From: an uncultured Clostridia bacterium
GTDB taxonomy: Bacteria > Bacillota > Limnochordia > Darwinibacteriales > DTU012
Reading direction: 5' to 3'
DNA length: 64,000 nt
Assembly: GCA_900019385.1 (NCBI GenBank)
Contig: FIZJ01000016.1
Span: forward strand, 1-64,000
Program-made: the position numbers and the translations under genes
Part shown: in pieces, positions 39,757 to 47,367 of the stretch
Layout: each line of letters begins with the position of its first letter
Numbering within the stretch: position 1 is the stretch's first letter
Notes under the pieces: model-generated
The model's input: only the letters and a program-made list of their open reading frames with translations
What the model was told of the DNA's origin: nothing
Database searches by the model: none

Positions 39757-39982
39757 CCAAACGCTCCAGAATCGAGGAGATCTCCTCACGGGCAGACCGT
39801 GTCTGTTCATGATCGACTTCCCAAACGGCCGTAAGAAAGTCTCCTTCTTTTATCTTTTCCGGAAGAAGTCTGCGGGGAATCACAAACACTATGCATTCCT
39901 CGCCCGCTTCTCCCTTTGGAAAGGCACACTCCAAAACCGCCATGTCCCCTTCGAAACGATCGACAATTGCCGTCCACCGCAT
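39731..39982 (-). CDS. DUF3006 family protein
   Basis: MRWTAIVDRFEGDMAVLECAFP...FVIPRRLLPEKIKEGDFLTAVWEVDHEQT; adjacent to a ComEC-like MBL protein. Confidence 0.85.
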   Translation of the reverse strand: MRWTAIVDRFEGDMAVLECAFPKGEAGEECIVFVIPRRLLPEKIKEGDFLTAVWEVDHEQTRSAREEISSILERLANRSRNQE

Positions 39983-40016
39983 CTAGATCCCTCCAATCAA
40001 TCTTCCCGCACCAGAC

Positions 40017-40868
40017 TTACGGTGCCTGAAGTTTGACGGCACGCTTATGGGTTAGGATATCGACGGTCCCATCGTCGATTAGCACGGTAATGGTCCCATG
40101 AAGATCCGTCCGGTAAACGTCAACTCCAAATGCGGCAAGCCTAAGCAGCACCTCGAAATCGGGATGGCCGTAGGCGTTCCCCTCGCCGCATGAGATGACC
40201 GCCTTCTCGGGCCTTACCGCCATCAAAAACTCCAAAGTGCTCGAGGTATTGCTCCCGTGATGGGGTATTTTGATGAAATGGGCCTTAAGGTATGCATCCT
40301 CGGCAATCAGGTGCTTTTCAGCTCTTGTTTCAATATCTCCTGGAAACAGGAAACTGATGCCGTCAATCTCCATCCAAAGCACGATTGAGTTGTCATTGAT
40401 TCCGCCAGTGAGCGGATAATCCGGGTGAAGCACAATAATGCGGTCGATGCCGCCAACTTCGATTTCCATTCCCGGTTCCGCTTGGATGAACGGAATCTCC
40501 AAGGCTTCTATCCGCAACAGCAGTTCTTTGTAGGTTTCAGTAGTGTGAATGTCGTAATTGGCGTATATTCGTGAAACTGGGATGCTTTCCAGCACCGGAA
40601 TCAGCCCGCCGATATGATCCGCATGGGGATGAGTCATGACCACGGCGTCAAGCGCTTCGATACCCGCCTCCAACAAATAGGGCACTACAACCTCGGCTCC
40701 CGCTGACCGTGTGCCTGCGTCAATCAGCATAGCTCCTCCTTGGTTGGAAGCTATCAACACAGCGTCTCCCTGGCCCACGTCCAGAAAAACCACTCGGTTT
40801 GGAGCCGCCCAGGCAATACTGGACAAAATGAACAACAGCAGTACGGTCAACCACACCCTGCGCCGCAC
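40017..40868 (-). CDS. Exported ComEC/Rec2-like metallo-beta-lactamase fold hydrolase
   Basis: Signal peptide RRRVWLTVLLLFILSSIAWA; VVFLDVGQGDAVLIASNQGGAMLIDAG...VMTHPHADHIGGL...FPGDIE...FIKIPHHGSNTSS. Confidence 0.93.
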   Translation of the reverse strand: MRRRVWLTVLLLFILSSIAWAAPNRVVFLDVGQGDAVLIASNQGGAMLIDAGTRSAGAEVVVPYLLEAGIEALDAVVMTHPHADHIGGLIPVLESIPVSRIYANYDIHTTETYKELLLRIEALEIPFIQAEPGMEIEVGGIDRIIVLHPDYPLTGGINDNSIVLWMEIDGISFLFPGDIETRAEKHLIAEDAYLKAHFIKIPHHGSNTSSTLEFLMAVRPEKAVISCGEGNAYGHPDFEVLLRLAAFGVDVYRTDLHGTITVLIDDGTVDILTHKRAVKLQAP

Positions 40869-40890
40869 ATAAACCGCCTCCTCTCTGCTT

Positions 40891-41667
40891 TTATCCCGAA
40901 CAGCGCAGCTTTTCCTTGACCAGATCTCTCGCCAGTTCACGGTATGCCAGCGCACCTGGGACCTGCAGCTTGGCTTCGAAGATCGGTTTTTGCTCTGCGG
41001 CGCTCTCCGCGAAACGGATACTGCGGTTGACTTGGTATGGATAAAGATGAATGTCCCTGAACTGAGTCTTTAGGATGCGAATCACTTCCCGGGCATGGAC
41101 TGTGCGGGCATCAAACATGGTCGGCAGTAAACCTGCCACTTCCAGCCCGCTGTTCAGCTGCCCGCGGATTTTCGCAATCAATTTCAGCAAGGCTTGAGTG
41201 CCTCGAATGCTCAAATACTCGCATGAAACCGGTATGATCACCTTGTTGGCCGCCGCCAAAGCGTTGATCGTCAAAACCCCCAGCGAAGGCTGACTGTCAA
41301 CAATGATAAAGTCATACTGCTCCCGAACATGATTGATAACCCTCGTCAGCCTTCTTTCCCGCGCCGGGACATTCAGCAGCTGCATTTCCGCCACTGCAAG
41401 ATCAATATTGGCAGGCAGCAGATCGACTCCATACTTGGTGGTGATGATCACATCCCAGGGAGATATGTCCCGCAGCAGGCACTTAAAGATCGTTTCCTCG
41501 AGCTCATCCGGCTCATACCCGGCACAGTATGTCAAACCCGCCTGGGGATCCAGGTCAATCAACAGCACCTCCTGGCCGATTTCCGCCAGCGCGACGCCAA
41601 GATTGAACGTGGACGTAGTTTTGCCCACCCCACCTTTCTGATTGGCCAAGACATAGACATCGCCCAT
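40891..41667 (-). CDS. ParA/Soj-family ATPase
   Basis: VYVLANQKGGVGKTTSTFNLGVALAEIGQEVLLIDLDPQAGLT (deviant Walker A); DFIIVDSQPSLGVLTINALAAANKVIIPVSCEYLSIRG. Confidence 0.93.
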   Translation of the reverse strand: MGDVYVLANQKGGVGKTTSTFNLGVALAEIGQEVLLIDLDPQAGLTYCAGYEPDELEETIFKCLLRDISPWDVIITTKYGVDLLPANIDLAVAEMQLLNVPARERRLTRVINHVREQYDFIIVDSQPSLGVLTINALAAANKVIIPVSCEYLSIRGTQALLKLIAKIRGQLNSGLEVAGLLPTMFDARTVHAREVIRILKTQFRDIHLYPYQVNRSIRFAESAAEQKPIFEAKLQVPGALAYRELARDLVKEKLRCSG

Positions 41668-41852
41668 CCAAATCGCCTCCGGGTGCCGAATGATCACGAT
41701 CATAGTTCGTGATTGCCGCTGAAATCCCTTCCTTGAGAGGTGTTCAGCAATAAAGCTTGATTTATTTCAGCGGCTGAGTTAATATATTGGTTGGTTGTAG
41801 CAATTCCTCTCTTTGCGTCATAGTTTAGTAGTAACTGCAGGTTCTGCTAACC

Positions 41853-42668
41853 ATGAGCAAAGGGGGAAGCAAGTTGGAAAACCAATACACTGACAGTCCC
41901 GATGTTATATTTGATCCAGCAGATTGTCAAAATTGTCACGAGCAGCAGTCGATACAGCAAACGGATTTCACCTGTCCGCCAAACACTTTTGCCTATATAG
42001 TCCAGCCTGGAGACACAATGTTCCTGATCGCTCAAAGATTCGGAGTCCGCTTGGATGCCTTGATCGCTGCCAATCCCCAGATTCCGGATCCCAGCGAAAT
42101 CAGGCCGGGACAAACAGTATGTGTTCCGCAAGCTGCAACCGTCTGTCCGCCAAACACGTTTGCCTATATAGTACAGCCTGGGGATACAATGTTTTTCATC
42201 GCCCAGAGGTTTGGAGTGAGCCTGGACGCTTTGATTGCAGCCAATCCTCAAATTCCGAACCCAAACATGATTATTCCAGGGCAGACAGTGTGTGTACCGA
42301 CCGCTGCACCGCCACCGCCCGGTGACTGTCCGCCAAACACTTTTGTGTACGTAGTACAGCCCGGAGATACGATGTTCTTTATCGCTCAACGATTTGGGGT
42401 CAGCCTGAATGCTTTGATTGCGGCAAATCCGCAGATTCCCAACCCGAACCTGATCTTCCCCGGGCAAAGGGTCTGTGTGCCGCGAGTGTCGGCCCCTCCA
42501 GGTTGTCCGCCGGGTTCCACACGCTACACGGTGCAGCCGGGCGACAGCATGTTTACAATTGCAAGGCGGTTTGGCGTGAGTCTTGACGCTCTCATCAGGG
42601 CAAATCCACAAATCAGTAATCCAAGCCTGATCTTTCCTGGGCAGCAGTTGTGCATTCCACCACGGTAG
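41853..42668 (+). CDS. Protein with four tandem LysM domains
   Basis: Four copies of (F.Y.VQPGDTMF.IAQRFGV.LDALIAANPQIP.P..I.PGQ.VCVP), each bracketed by Cys. Confidence 0.93.
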   Translation: MSKGGSKLENQYTDSPDVIFDPADCQNCHEQQSIQQTDFTCPPNTFAYIVQPGDTMFLIAQRFGVRLDALIAANPQIPDPSEIRPGQTVCVPQAATVCPPNTFAYIVQPGDTMFFIAQRFGVSLDALIAANPQIPNPNMIIPGQTVCVPTAAPPPPGDCPPNTFVYVVQPGDTMFFIAQRFGVSLNALIAANPQIPNPNLIFPGQRVCVPRVSAPPGCPPGSTRYTVQPGDSMFTIARRFGVSLDALIRANPQISNPSLIFPGQQLCIPPR

Positions 42669-42691
42669 ATACTGGGCAGGTTCACTGATTA

Positions 42692-42732
42692 CTCCTAAGA
42701 TTTCCCGGGAATAATAAGGGAAATCTTAGGAG
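42692..42732 (+). promoter_or_regulatory. Perfect 15-bp hairpin containing the SD of the downstream gene
   Basis: ctcctaagatttccc (42692-42706)-gggaataataa-gggaaatcttaggag (42718-42732). AGGAGG SD at 42728-42733; ATG at 42739. Confidence 0.75.
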
Positions 42733-42738
42733 GTGCCA

Positions 42739-42978
42739 ATGATGATCTCAGCAGAGGTTTCCTTATATCCCGTCGAGGCACTTGACTCAGACCGGGTGAT
42801 CACCGAGTCGCTGCAGGCGCTCAACGATTACCAGCTTCAGTATGATATTGGGTCTTTAAGCACCCATATCCAGGGCGAGGCTGATCATGTCTGGTCTGCC
42901 CTCCGATCGCTCCATGAACGGGCGTTGGCATTGGGAGACGAAGTGGTAATGGTTGTGACCATCTCCAACGGGACATGA
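42739..42978 (+). CDS. MTH1187/YkoF-like thiamine-binding family protein
   Basis: MMISAEVSLYPVEALDSDRVITESLQALNDYQLQYDIGSLSTHIQGEADHVWSALRSLHERALALGDEVVMVVTISN matches the Ykof/MTH1187-like fold pattern. Confidence 0.75.
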   Translation: MMISAEVSLYPVEALDSDRVITESLQALNDYQLQYDIGSLSTHIQGEADHVWSALRSLHERALALGDEVVMVVTISNGT

Positions 42979-43002
42979 AGAGCCTCATGCGAGGCTCTTT
43001 TT
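42978..43002 (+). terminator. Intrinsic terminator
   Basis: AAGAGCCTC-ATGC-GAGGCTCTTTTT. Confidence 0.85.
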
Positions 43003-43013
43003 AGATCAAAAAA

Positions 43014-43367
43014 ATGGACAAGGGGTATGTTGCGATGGACTTGTTGAACACGGTGCTTGGAAGTCTTGCCGAAGTGCTTATCTGCATTCTCGAAGTAATT
43101 GGTATTTTGATCATTGCCTACTCATCGATTGCCGTCTTTATCAGATACTGCCGCCTTAGGTTTCAGGAACCGGATTCAGAACTGAAGCTGCAGCTTGCCC
43201 AAGGCATGACCTTGGGGCTGGAATTCCTGCTCGCCGGCGAGATCCTGCACACGATCGTCGCCAGAGATATATATGAGCTGATTGCCGTTGGCGGCCTGGT
43301 GATTATCCGCTCCCTTATCACTTTGCTGTTGTACTGGGAAATCAAAAACGACACCTACAAACGCTGA
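43014..43367 (+). CDS. DUF1622 family membrane protein
   Basis: LLNTVLGSLAEVLICILEVIGILIIAYSSIAVFIRYCR...LAQGMTLGLEFLLAGEILHTIVARDIYELIAVGGLVIIRSLITLLLYWEIK. Start may be 43035. Confidence 0.88.
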   Translation: MDKGYVAMDLLNTVLGSLAEVLICILEVIGILIIAYSSIAVFIRYCRLRFQEPDSELKLQLAQGMTLGLEFLLAGEILHTIVARDIYELIAVGGLVIIRSLITLLLYWEIKNDTYKR

Positions 43368-43397
43368 TCAACTGTTGAAACCTCGTTGCGCCCGGAT

Positions 43398-43428
43398 AAA
43401 CCTGCTTCCCTGCGAAGTAGGTTTTTTT
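43398..43428 (+). terminator. Intrinsic terminator
   Basis: AAACCTGCTTC-N5-GAAGTAGGTTTTTTT. Confidence 0.8.
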
Positions 43429-43525
43429 ACAATCTTAGCGTTGACTGTTACTCAAAATGGTGTTAAGCTATACTTGGGTTGATTGGTGAATGTGCTCACA
43501 CAGTACATTACGGGGGAGGAATTCG

Positions 43526-44212
43526 ATGAGAAGAATAGTTGTATTAGCTCTTATGGTTCTGTTACTCGTTTCCAGCATGGCATCCGCGGCAAACTGGGCG
43601 GACGGCGTCTACGAAGCCTGGTCGGATGCGGGCGCCAGAAGTATTGGCTACGCCAAGGTATTCATTGAGGATGGCAAAATTGCTGCCGTAATTCTCCGTG
43701 AGTACACCGACATTCTTGTCGAGAAGGATTTTGCAGTTTATCCATGGCCGCAAGCCAGAGACGCCAGTCAAGTTCTGGCTCAGAAGTTTGTCGAAGTTCA
43801 GGGTACTGACGTCGATATCATTACTGGCGCCACCGGCAGCTCCACAATGTTCAAGCAAGCTGTGGACAGAGCTTTGATGAAGGCTGATCCCAACGCCAAG
43901 CTTGGCCAGTATTTCGACGGCGTATTCTTGGGCAGATCACATTGGGACGCCCACGGCTACTACGAACTTGTCCGGGTCACCATCAAGGACGACAAGATCG
44001 TTGATGTGCAGTTCAGCAGAGTCAGGACCGACTACACCATGCTGGATCCTGCCACCTACAACTGGCCGCTGGAGCTTGCCTGGCAGCAATATGCCGAGGC
44101 TGCAAAAGCCGCCACTCCCGGATATGTTGATGTCATTACCGGCGCTACCGGGTTGACTTTCACCGGCAACATAGCCGTTCGCGATGCTCTCGGCAGAGCG
44201 TCCACAAAATAG
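43526..44212 (+). CDS. Exported protein with two FMN-binding domains
   Basis: Signal peptide MRRIVVLALMVLLLVSSMASA; two repeats each ending in DxITGATG (DIITGATGSS, DVITGATGLTF). Confidence 0.85.
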   Translation: MRRIVVLALMVLLLVSSMASAANWADGVYEAWSDAGARSIGYAKVFIEDGKIAAVILREYTDILVEKDFAVYPWPQARDASQVLAQKFVEVQGTDVDIITGATGSSTMFKQAVDRALMKADPNAKLGQYFDGVFLGRSHWDAHGYYELVRVTIKDDKIVDVQFSRVRTDYTMLDPATYNWPLELAWQQYAEAAKAATPGYVDVITGATGLTFTGNIAVRDALGRASTK

Positions 44213-44250
44213 ATACCTGAAAATCAGCAGCCAATCTAACCCGGAAAAGT

Positions 44251-44291
44251 CAAGAGCATCAGCCGCCGTGTTTCGGCAGCTGATGCTCTTG
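44251..44291. terminator. Hairpin between convergent FMN-binding and DUF554 genes
   Basis: CAAGAGCATCAGC-N15-GCTGATGCTCTTG, perfect 13-bp stem. Confidence 0.6.
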
Positions 44292-44304
44292 TTTATAGGC
44301 TTAC

Positions 44305-45015
44305 TCAATGAACGAACATCGATATGATCAATGCAACCGCCAGCGAAGGCAGGAGGTTTCCCACAGGTACCTTGCCGATACCCAAGATATTGATCCCGAC
44401 TCCGATGATCATCACCCCTCCCGTCGCTCCAATGGCCTGCAAAGCGCTTGGATGAAACAGTGGTTCGAGAAAACTGGCGAAAAGCGCGATTGCCCCTTGG
44501 TAAACAAAGACGGGTACTGCGGAAAACAACACACCAATGCCAAAGGACGAGGCAAAAAATATGGAGGTCACTCCGTCCAGCATTGCCTTGGTGTACAGGG
44601 TGTCATGGGTTCCTTTCAGGCCCCCTTCCAATGCTCCGATCACGGCCATTGCTCCCACACAATACACCAATGATGCTGTTACAAACCCTTGCACGATCCT
44701 GCTGGCTTCGCCGGCAGAACGCCGCCTGCCCAGCCATTTCCCAACTGCCGCCAGCCGGCTTTCAATCTTCAGGCTTTCACCAATAAAGCCGCCAATTACG
44801 ATACTGGCAATCGGAATCAAGATGTTGCCGTGATCCAGCCCCATTTTGACTCCAAGAGCGATGGTCACCAAACCCAAACCCTGCATGATGGTGAGCCGGA
44901 CATCCTCCCTCAGGCGCAAGAGCAGCCCAATGGCCGCCCCCACCACAACGGCGCAGGCATTGACTATCGTTCCCCACAGCATCAATATCAGCCCTCTCTC
45001 AGCACGATTAAACAA
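44305..45015 (-). CDS. DUF554 family membrane protein
   Basis: GTIVNACAVVVGAAIGLLLR...VIGGFIGESLKIESRLAAVGKWLG...FVTASLVYCVGAMAVIGALEGGLKGTHDTLYTKAMLDGVTSIFFASSFGIGVLFSA. Start may be up to 12 codons downstream. Confidence 0.93.
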   Translation of the reverse strand: MFNRAERGLILMLWGTIVNACAVVVGAAIGLLLRLREDVRLTIMQGLGLVTIALGVKMGLDHGNILIPIASIVIGGFIGESLKIESRLAAVGKWLGRRRSAGEASRIVQGFVTASLVYCVGAMAVIGALEGGLKGTHDTLYTKAMLDGVTSIFFASSFGIGVLFSAVPVFVYQGAIALFASFLEPLFHPSALQAIGATGGVMIIGVGINILGIGKVPVGNLLPSLAVALIISMFVH

Positions 45016-45016
45016 T

Positions 45017-45057
45017 GTGTATTATTATTATCATATCGATGATCCGGGAAATGTCAA
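45017..45057 (-). promoter_or_regulatory. Promoter upstream of the DUF554 gene with an ATAATAATAAT tract
   Basis: Minus strand TTGACA (45057-45052)-N16-TATGAT (45035-45030) followed by AATAATAATACACA. Confidence 0.6.
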
Positions 45058-45070
45058 TCGTTTTAGGTTC

Positions 45071-45733
45071 TTATCGTGACCGCTGCCTTAGCTGAAATGA
45101 CAGCTGGAGCAGGCTGTCGGTGAGATGGATGTGTTCCACAATCACATCGTCAGGAACCTGCAGATGAATCGGAGAAAAATTCCAGATCGCTTTCACTCCC
45201 GCCCCTACCAAGCGGTCGCATATCGCTTGGCTCGCCTCGCGGGGTGTGCAGATCACCGCAATATCACAGGCATTTGTCCGCAAGTAATCTTCCAGGTTGT
45301 CAATTGACTGGACTTGCACACCTGCCAATTCCTGACCGATGATTTGAGGATCGTTGTCGAAGATGGCCCCGATGATAAACCCCCTATGGCGGAAATTTCG
45401 GTAAGTGGCCAACGCCCGGCCCAGATTGCCTGCACCGACAAGTACCAACTGGTATGTCCGATCGAGGCCCAGAATTTCGGCGATGGCCTGCTTTAGCTGA
45501 TCAACACGGTAACCGTAACCGTGCAGCCCGAATGAACCAAAATAGCTGAGATCTGATCGGATTTGCGCCGCTGTCATGCTTAAAGCCTTGCCGAGCTCGG
45601 CCGATGAGATTTTCTCCTGAGCTTGAGACAGCCCTGACAAATAACGGTAATAAACCGGCAGCCGGCTGATAACCCCCCGGGGAATCCCGGCCATTTTCCT
45701 CTGATTGCGCACTGTCATCAGTTCCACCCCCAA
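45071..45733 (-). CDS. rex: Redox-sensing transcriptional repressor Rex
   Basis: PRGVISRLPVYYRYLSGL...SSAELGKALSMTAAQIRSDLSYFGSFGLHGYGYRVDQL...LVLVGAGNLGRALATYRNFRHRGFIIGAIFDNDP. Confidence 0.97.
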   Translation of the reverse strand: MGVELMTVRNQRKMAGIPRGVISRLPVYYRYLSGLSQAQEKISSAELGKALSMTAAQIRSDLSYFGSFGLHGYGYRVDQLKQAIAEILGLDRTYQLVLVGAGNLGRALATYRNFRHRGFIIGAIFDNDPQIIGQELAGVQVQSIDNLEDYLRTNACDIAVICTPREASQAICDRLVGAGVKAIWNFSPIHLQVPDDVIVEHIHLTDSLLQLSFQLRQRSR

Positions 45734-45750
45734 AGGTATGTCTGTCTACC

Positions 45751-46251
45751 TTACTTAACCCTTATTCGCTCTTTGTGACTGATCTGTTGGCCGGATATCC
45801 GATCCCTGACGACCACCTCGGCGATATACGTCCCGCGTGGAGCATACCAGGGAATATCCACCCACAGATAGAACCATACTGTCTCGATCGGCTCCGAATC
45901 CGTATCATCGAACTCGATCACATCCCGCTCGACCCACAGCCTGAGGCCAAAGCTGGTCCGCAAGTAGACATCGACGGTGAGGTCAATATGGTACTTCCCG
46001 TCGGCATAGCTGTTCTCAAACCCCGACACTTCCATAAAACCATAGGCACGCTTACCCCGTTCGAACACACCCTCATTGGGCACATATTCGTAGAAGTTGT
46101 CCTCCTCTCTGGACCATCCCATGTCAGAAAAGCGAAAACCAGTCTCTTGAGCCTGGTCCTGGGCAGGATCCAGCGGAAGCCCAGCTGCTGCCGCAGGAGT
46201 CAAGGCCAAAGATACAAGGAGCGCAAACAGAACCAAGACCATGTCTTTCAT
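45751..46251 (-). CDS. Exported hypothetical protein
   Basis: Signal peptide MKDMVLVLFALLVSLALTPAAAA; Ig-like beta-rich remainder (YHIDLTVDVYLRTSFGLRLWVERDVIEF...ETVWFYLWVDIPWYAPRGTYIAEVVVRDRISG). Confidence 0.65.
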   Translation of the reverse strand: MKDMVLVLFALLVSLALTPAAAAGLPLDPAQDQAQETGFRFSDMGWSREEDNFYEYVPNEGVFERGKRAYGFMEVSGFENSYADGKYHIDLTVDVYLRTSFGLRLWVERDVIEFDDTDSEPIETVWFYLWVDIPWYAPRGTYIAEVVVRDRISGQQISHKERIRVK

Positions 46252-46333
46252 TCCTCCTAGGAATTTCGTAATCCAATGTCGAATAGATTGGACAGCAGAC
46301 AAATCAGTGATGCTTACAGAAAGGAAGAACGCC

Positions 46334-46663
46334 GTGATTAAAGGGCTGGACAAAGGCAAGTGGATTCGTCCAACAGACAAGTCCGCTGTCTATTTGGAAA
46401 TACCACCGGGCGCACGGTGGGGAATCCGCGTTACCTTGTATGAAAACTCCGCCAAAGTAGAGGCTGTCCAAGGCGAAAAGACTGTGTGGTACAATGCGCC
46501 CAAACGCTACAGCACTATTGTCACGCCTCCTAATATTTTCGAGAGACTAAGGGGAATTTCCTTTGAAGATAAAATATTGGCTGAGGTTGCCAACAAAAGA
46601 CGAGTGGCGGCGGAAGAGAACGGCACCCCCACTTATTTTACTGATGCGGAACCAGACAATTGA
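46334..46663 (+). CDS. Hypothetical protein
   Basis: GTG with upstream aaaggaag SD; IKGLDKGKWIRPTDKSAVYLEIPPGARWGIRVTLYENSAKVEAVQGEKTVWYN. No family recognised. Confidence 0.5.
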   Translation: MIKGLDKGKWIRPTDKSAVYLEIPPGARWGIRVTLYENSAKVEAVQGEKTVWYNAPKRYSTIVTPPNIFERLRGISFEDKILAEVANKRRVAAEENGTPTYFTDAEPDN

Positions 46664-46743
46664 CAGCAAATTCACCAATCTTTTACAGGAACCGCCTTGT
46701 TCCCGCATGAAGTCTATCCCTATACTATAAGGGAGGAAACACA

Positions 46744-47343
46744 ATGAAAATACTGATTGTAGCCGATACTGTCGATCCTTTGCTTTACGATCACTTTCGG
46801 CGTGATCGTTTTCCCGATATCGATCTGATCCTCTCCGCCGGCGATCTGCCGGCGTGGTATCTTTCGTACCTGATGTCAGTGTTCAACGCGCCGCTCTACT
46901 ATGTCCGCGGCAACCACGACTACGATTACGACCGGGAACCGCCGGAAGGCGGTGAGAATATAGACGGCCGGATCGTGAAAGTGAAAAACCTCACCATCAT
47001 GGGACTAGAAGGCTCGATGTTTTATCATTCTCCCCGCGCCGTGCAGCGGACAGAACGGCAGATGTGGTGGCAGTGGCAGCGAATGCGTTTTAGAATAATG
47101 CTGGCACGGAAGGTTGACATCATCCTCACACACGCGCCTCCATTCGGTATTCACGACGCGGAAGATCAGTGCCACAAGGGGTTTTTGACGTTCTCAAAGA
47201 TGATTCACAAGTACCATCCCCGGTATTTCATACATGGCCACACCCACCTGAACTACGGCCTCAAACACAAACGCATCGATGTCGTCAACAGTACCAAAGT
47301 GATTAATGGTTATGGCTACCACATTTTGGACACTGAGGAATGA
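46744..47343 (+). CDS. Metallophosphoesterase
   Basis: ILIVADTVDP...LILSAGDLPAWYLSYLMSVFNAPLYYVRGNHDYD...ILTHAPPFGIHD...YFIHGHTHLNYG. Confidence 0.92.
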   Translation: MKILIVADTVDPLLYDHFRRDRFPDIDLILSAGDLPAWYLSYLMSVFNAPLYYVRGNHDYDYDREPPEGGENIDGRIVKVKNLTIMGLEGSMFYHSPRAVQRTERQMWWQWQRMRFRIMLARKVDIILTHAPPFGIHDAEDQCHKGFLTFSKMIHKYHPRYFIHGHTHLNYGLKHKRIDVVNSTKVINGYGYHILDTEE

Positions 47344-47367
47344 CCCGCCTTGCGAGGAGGTGGCCAT

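Noticed and set aside
41847-42611. 254-aa minus-strand repetitive ORF
   Set aside because: Antisense to the four-LysM gene; its repetitiveness mirrors the LysM repeats.
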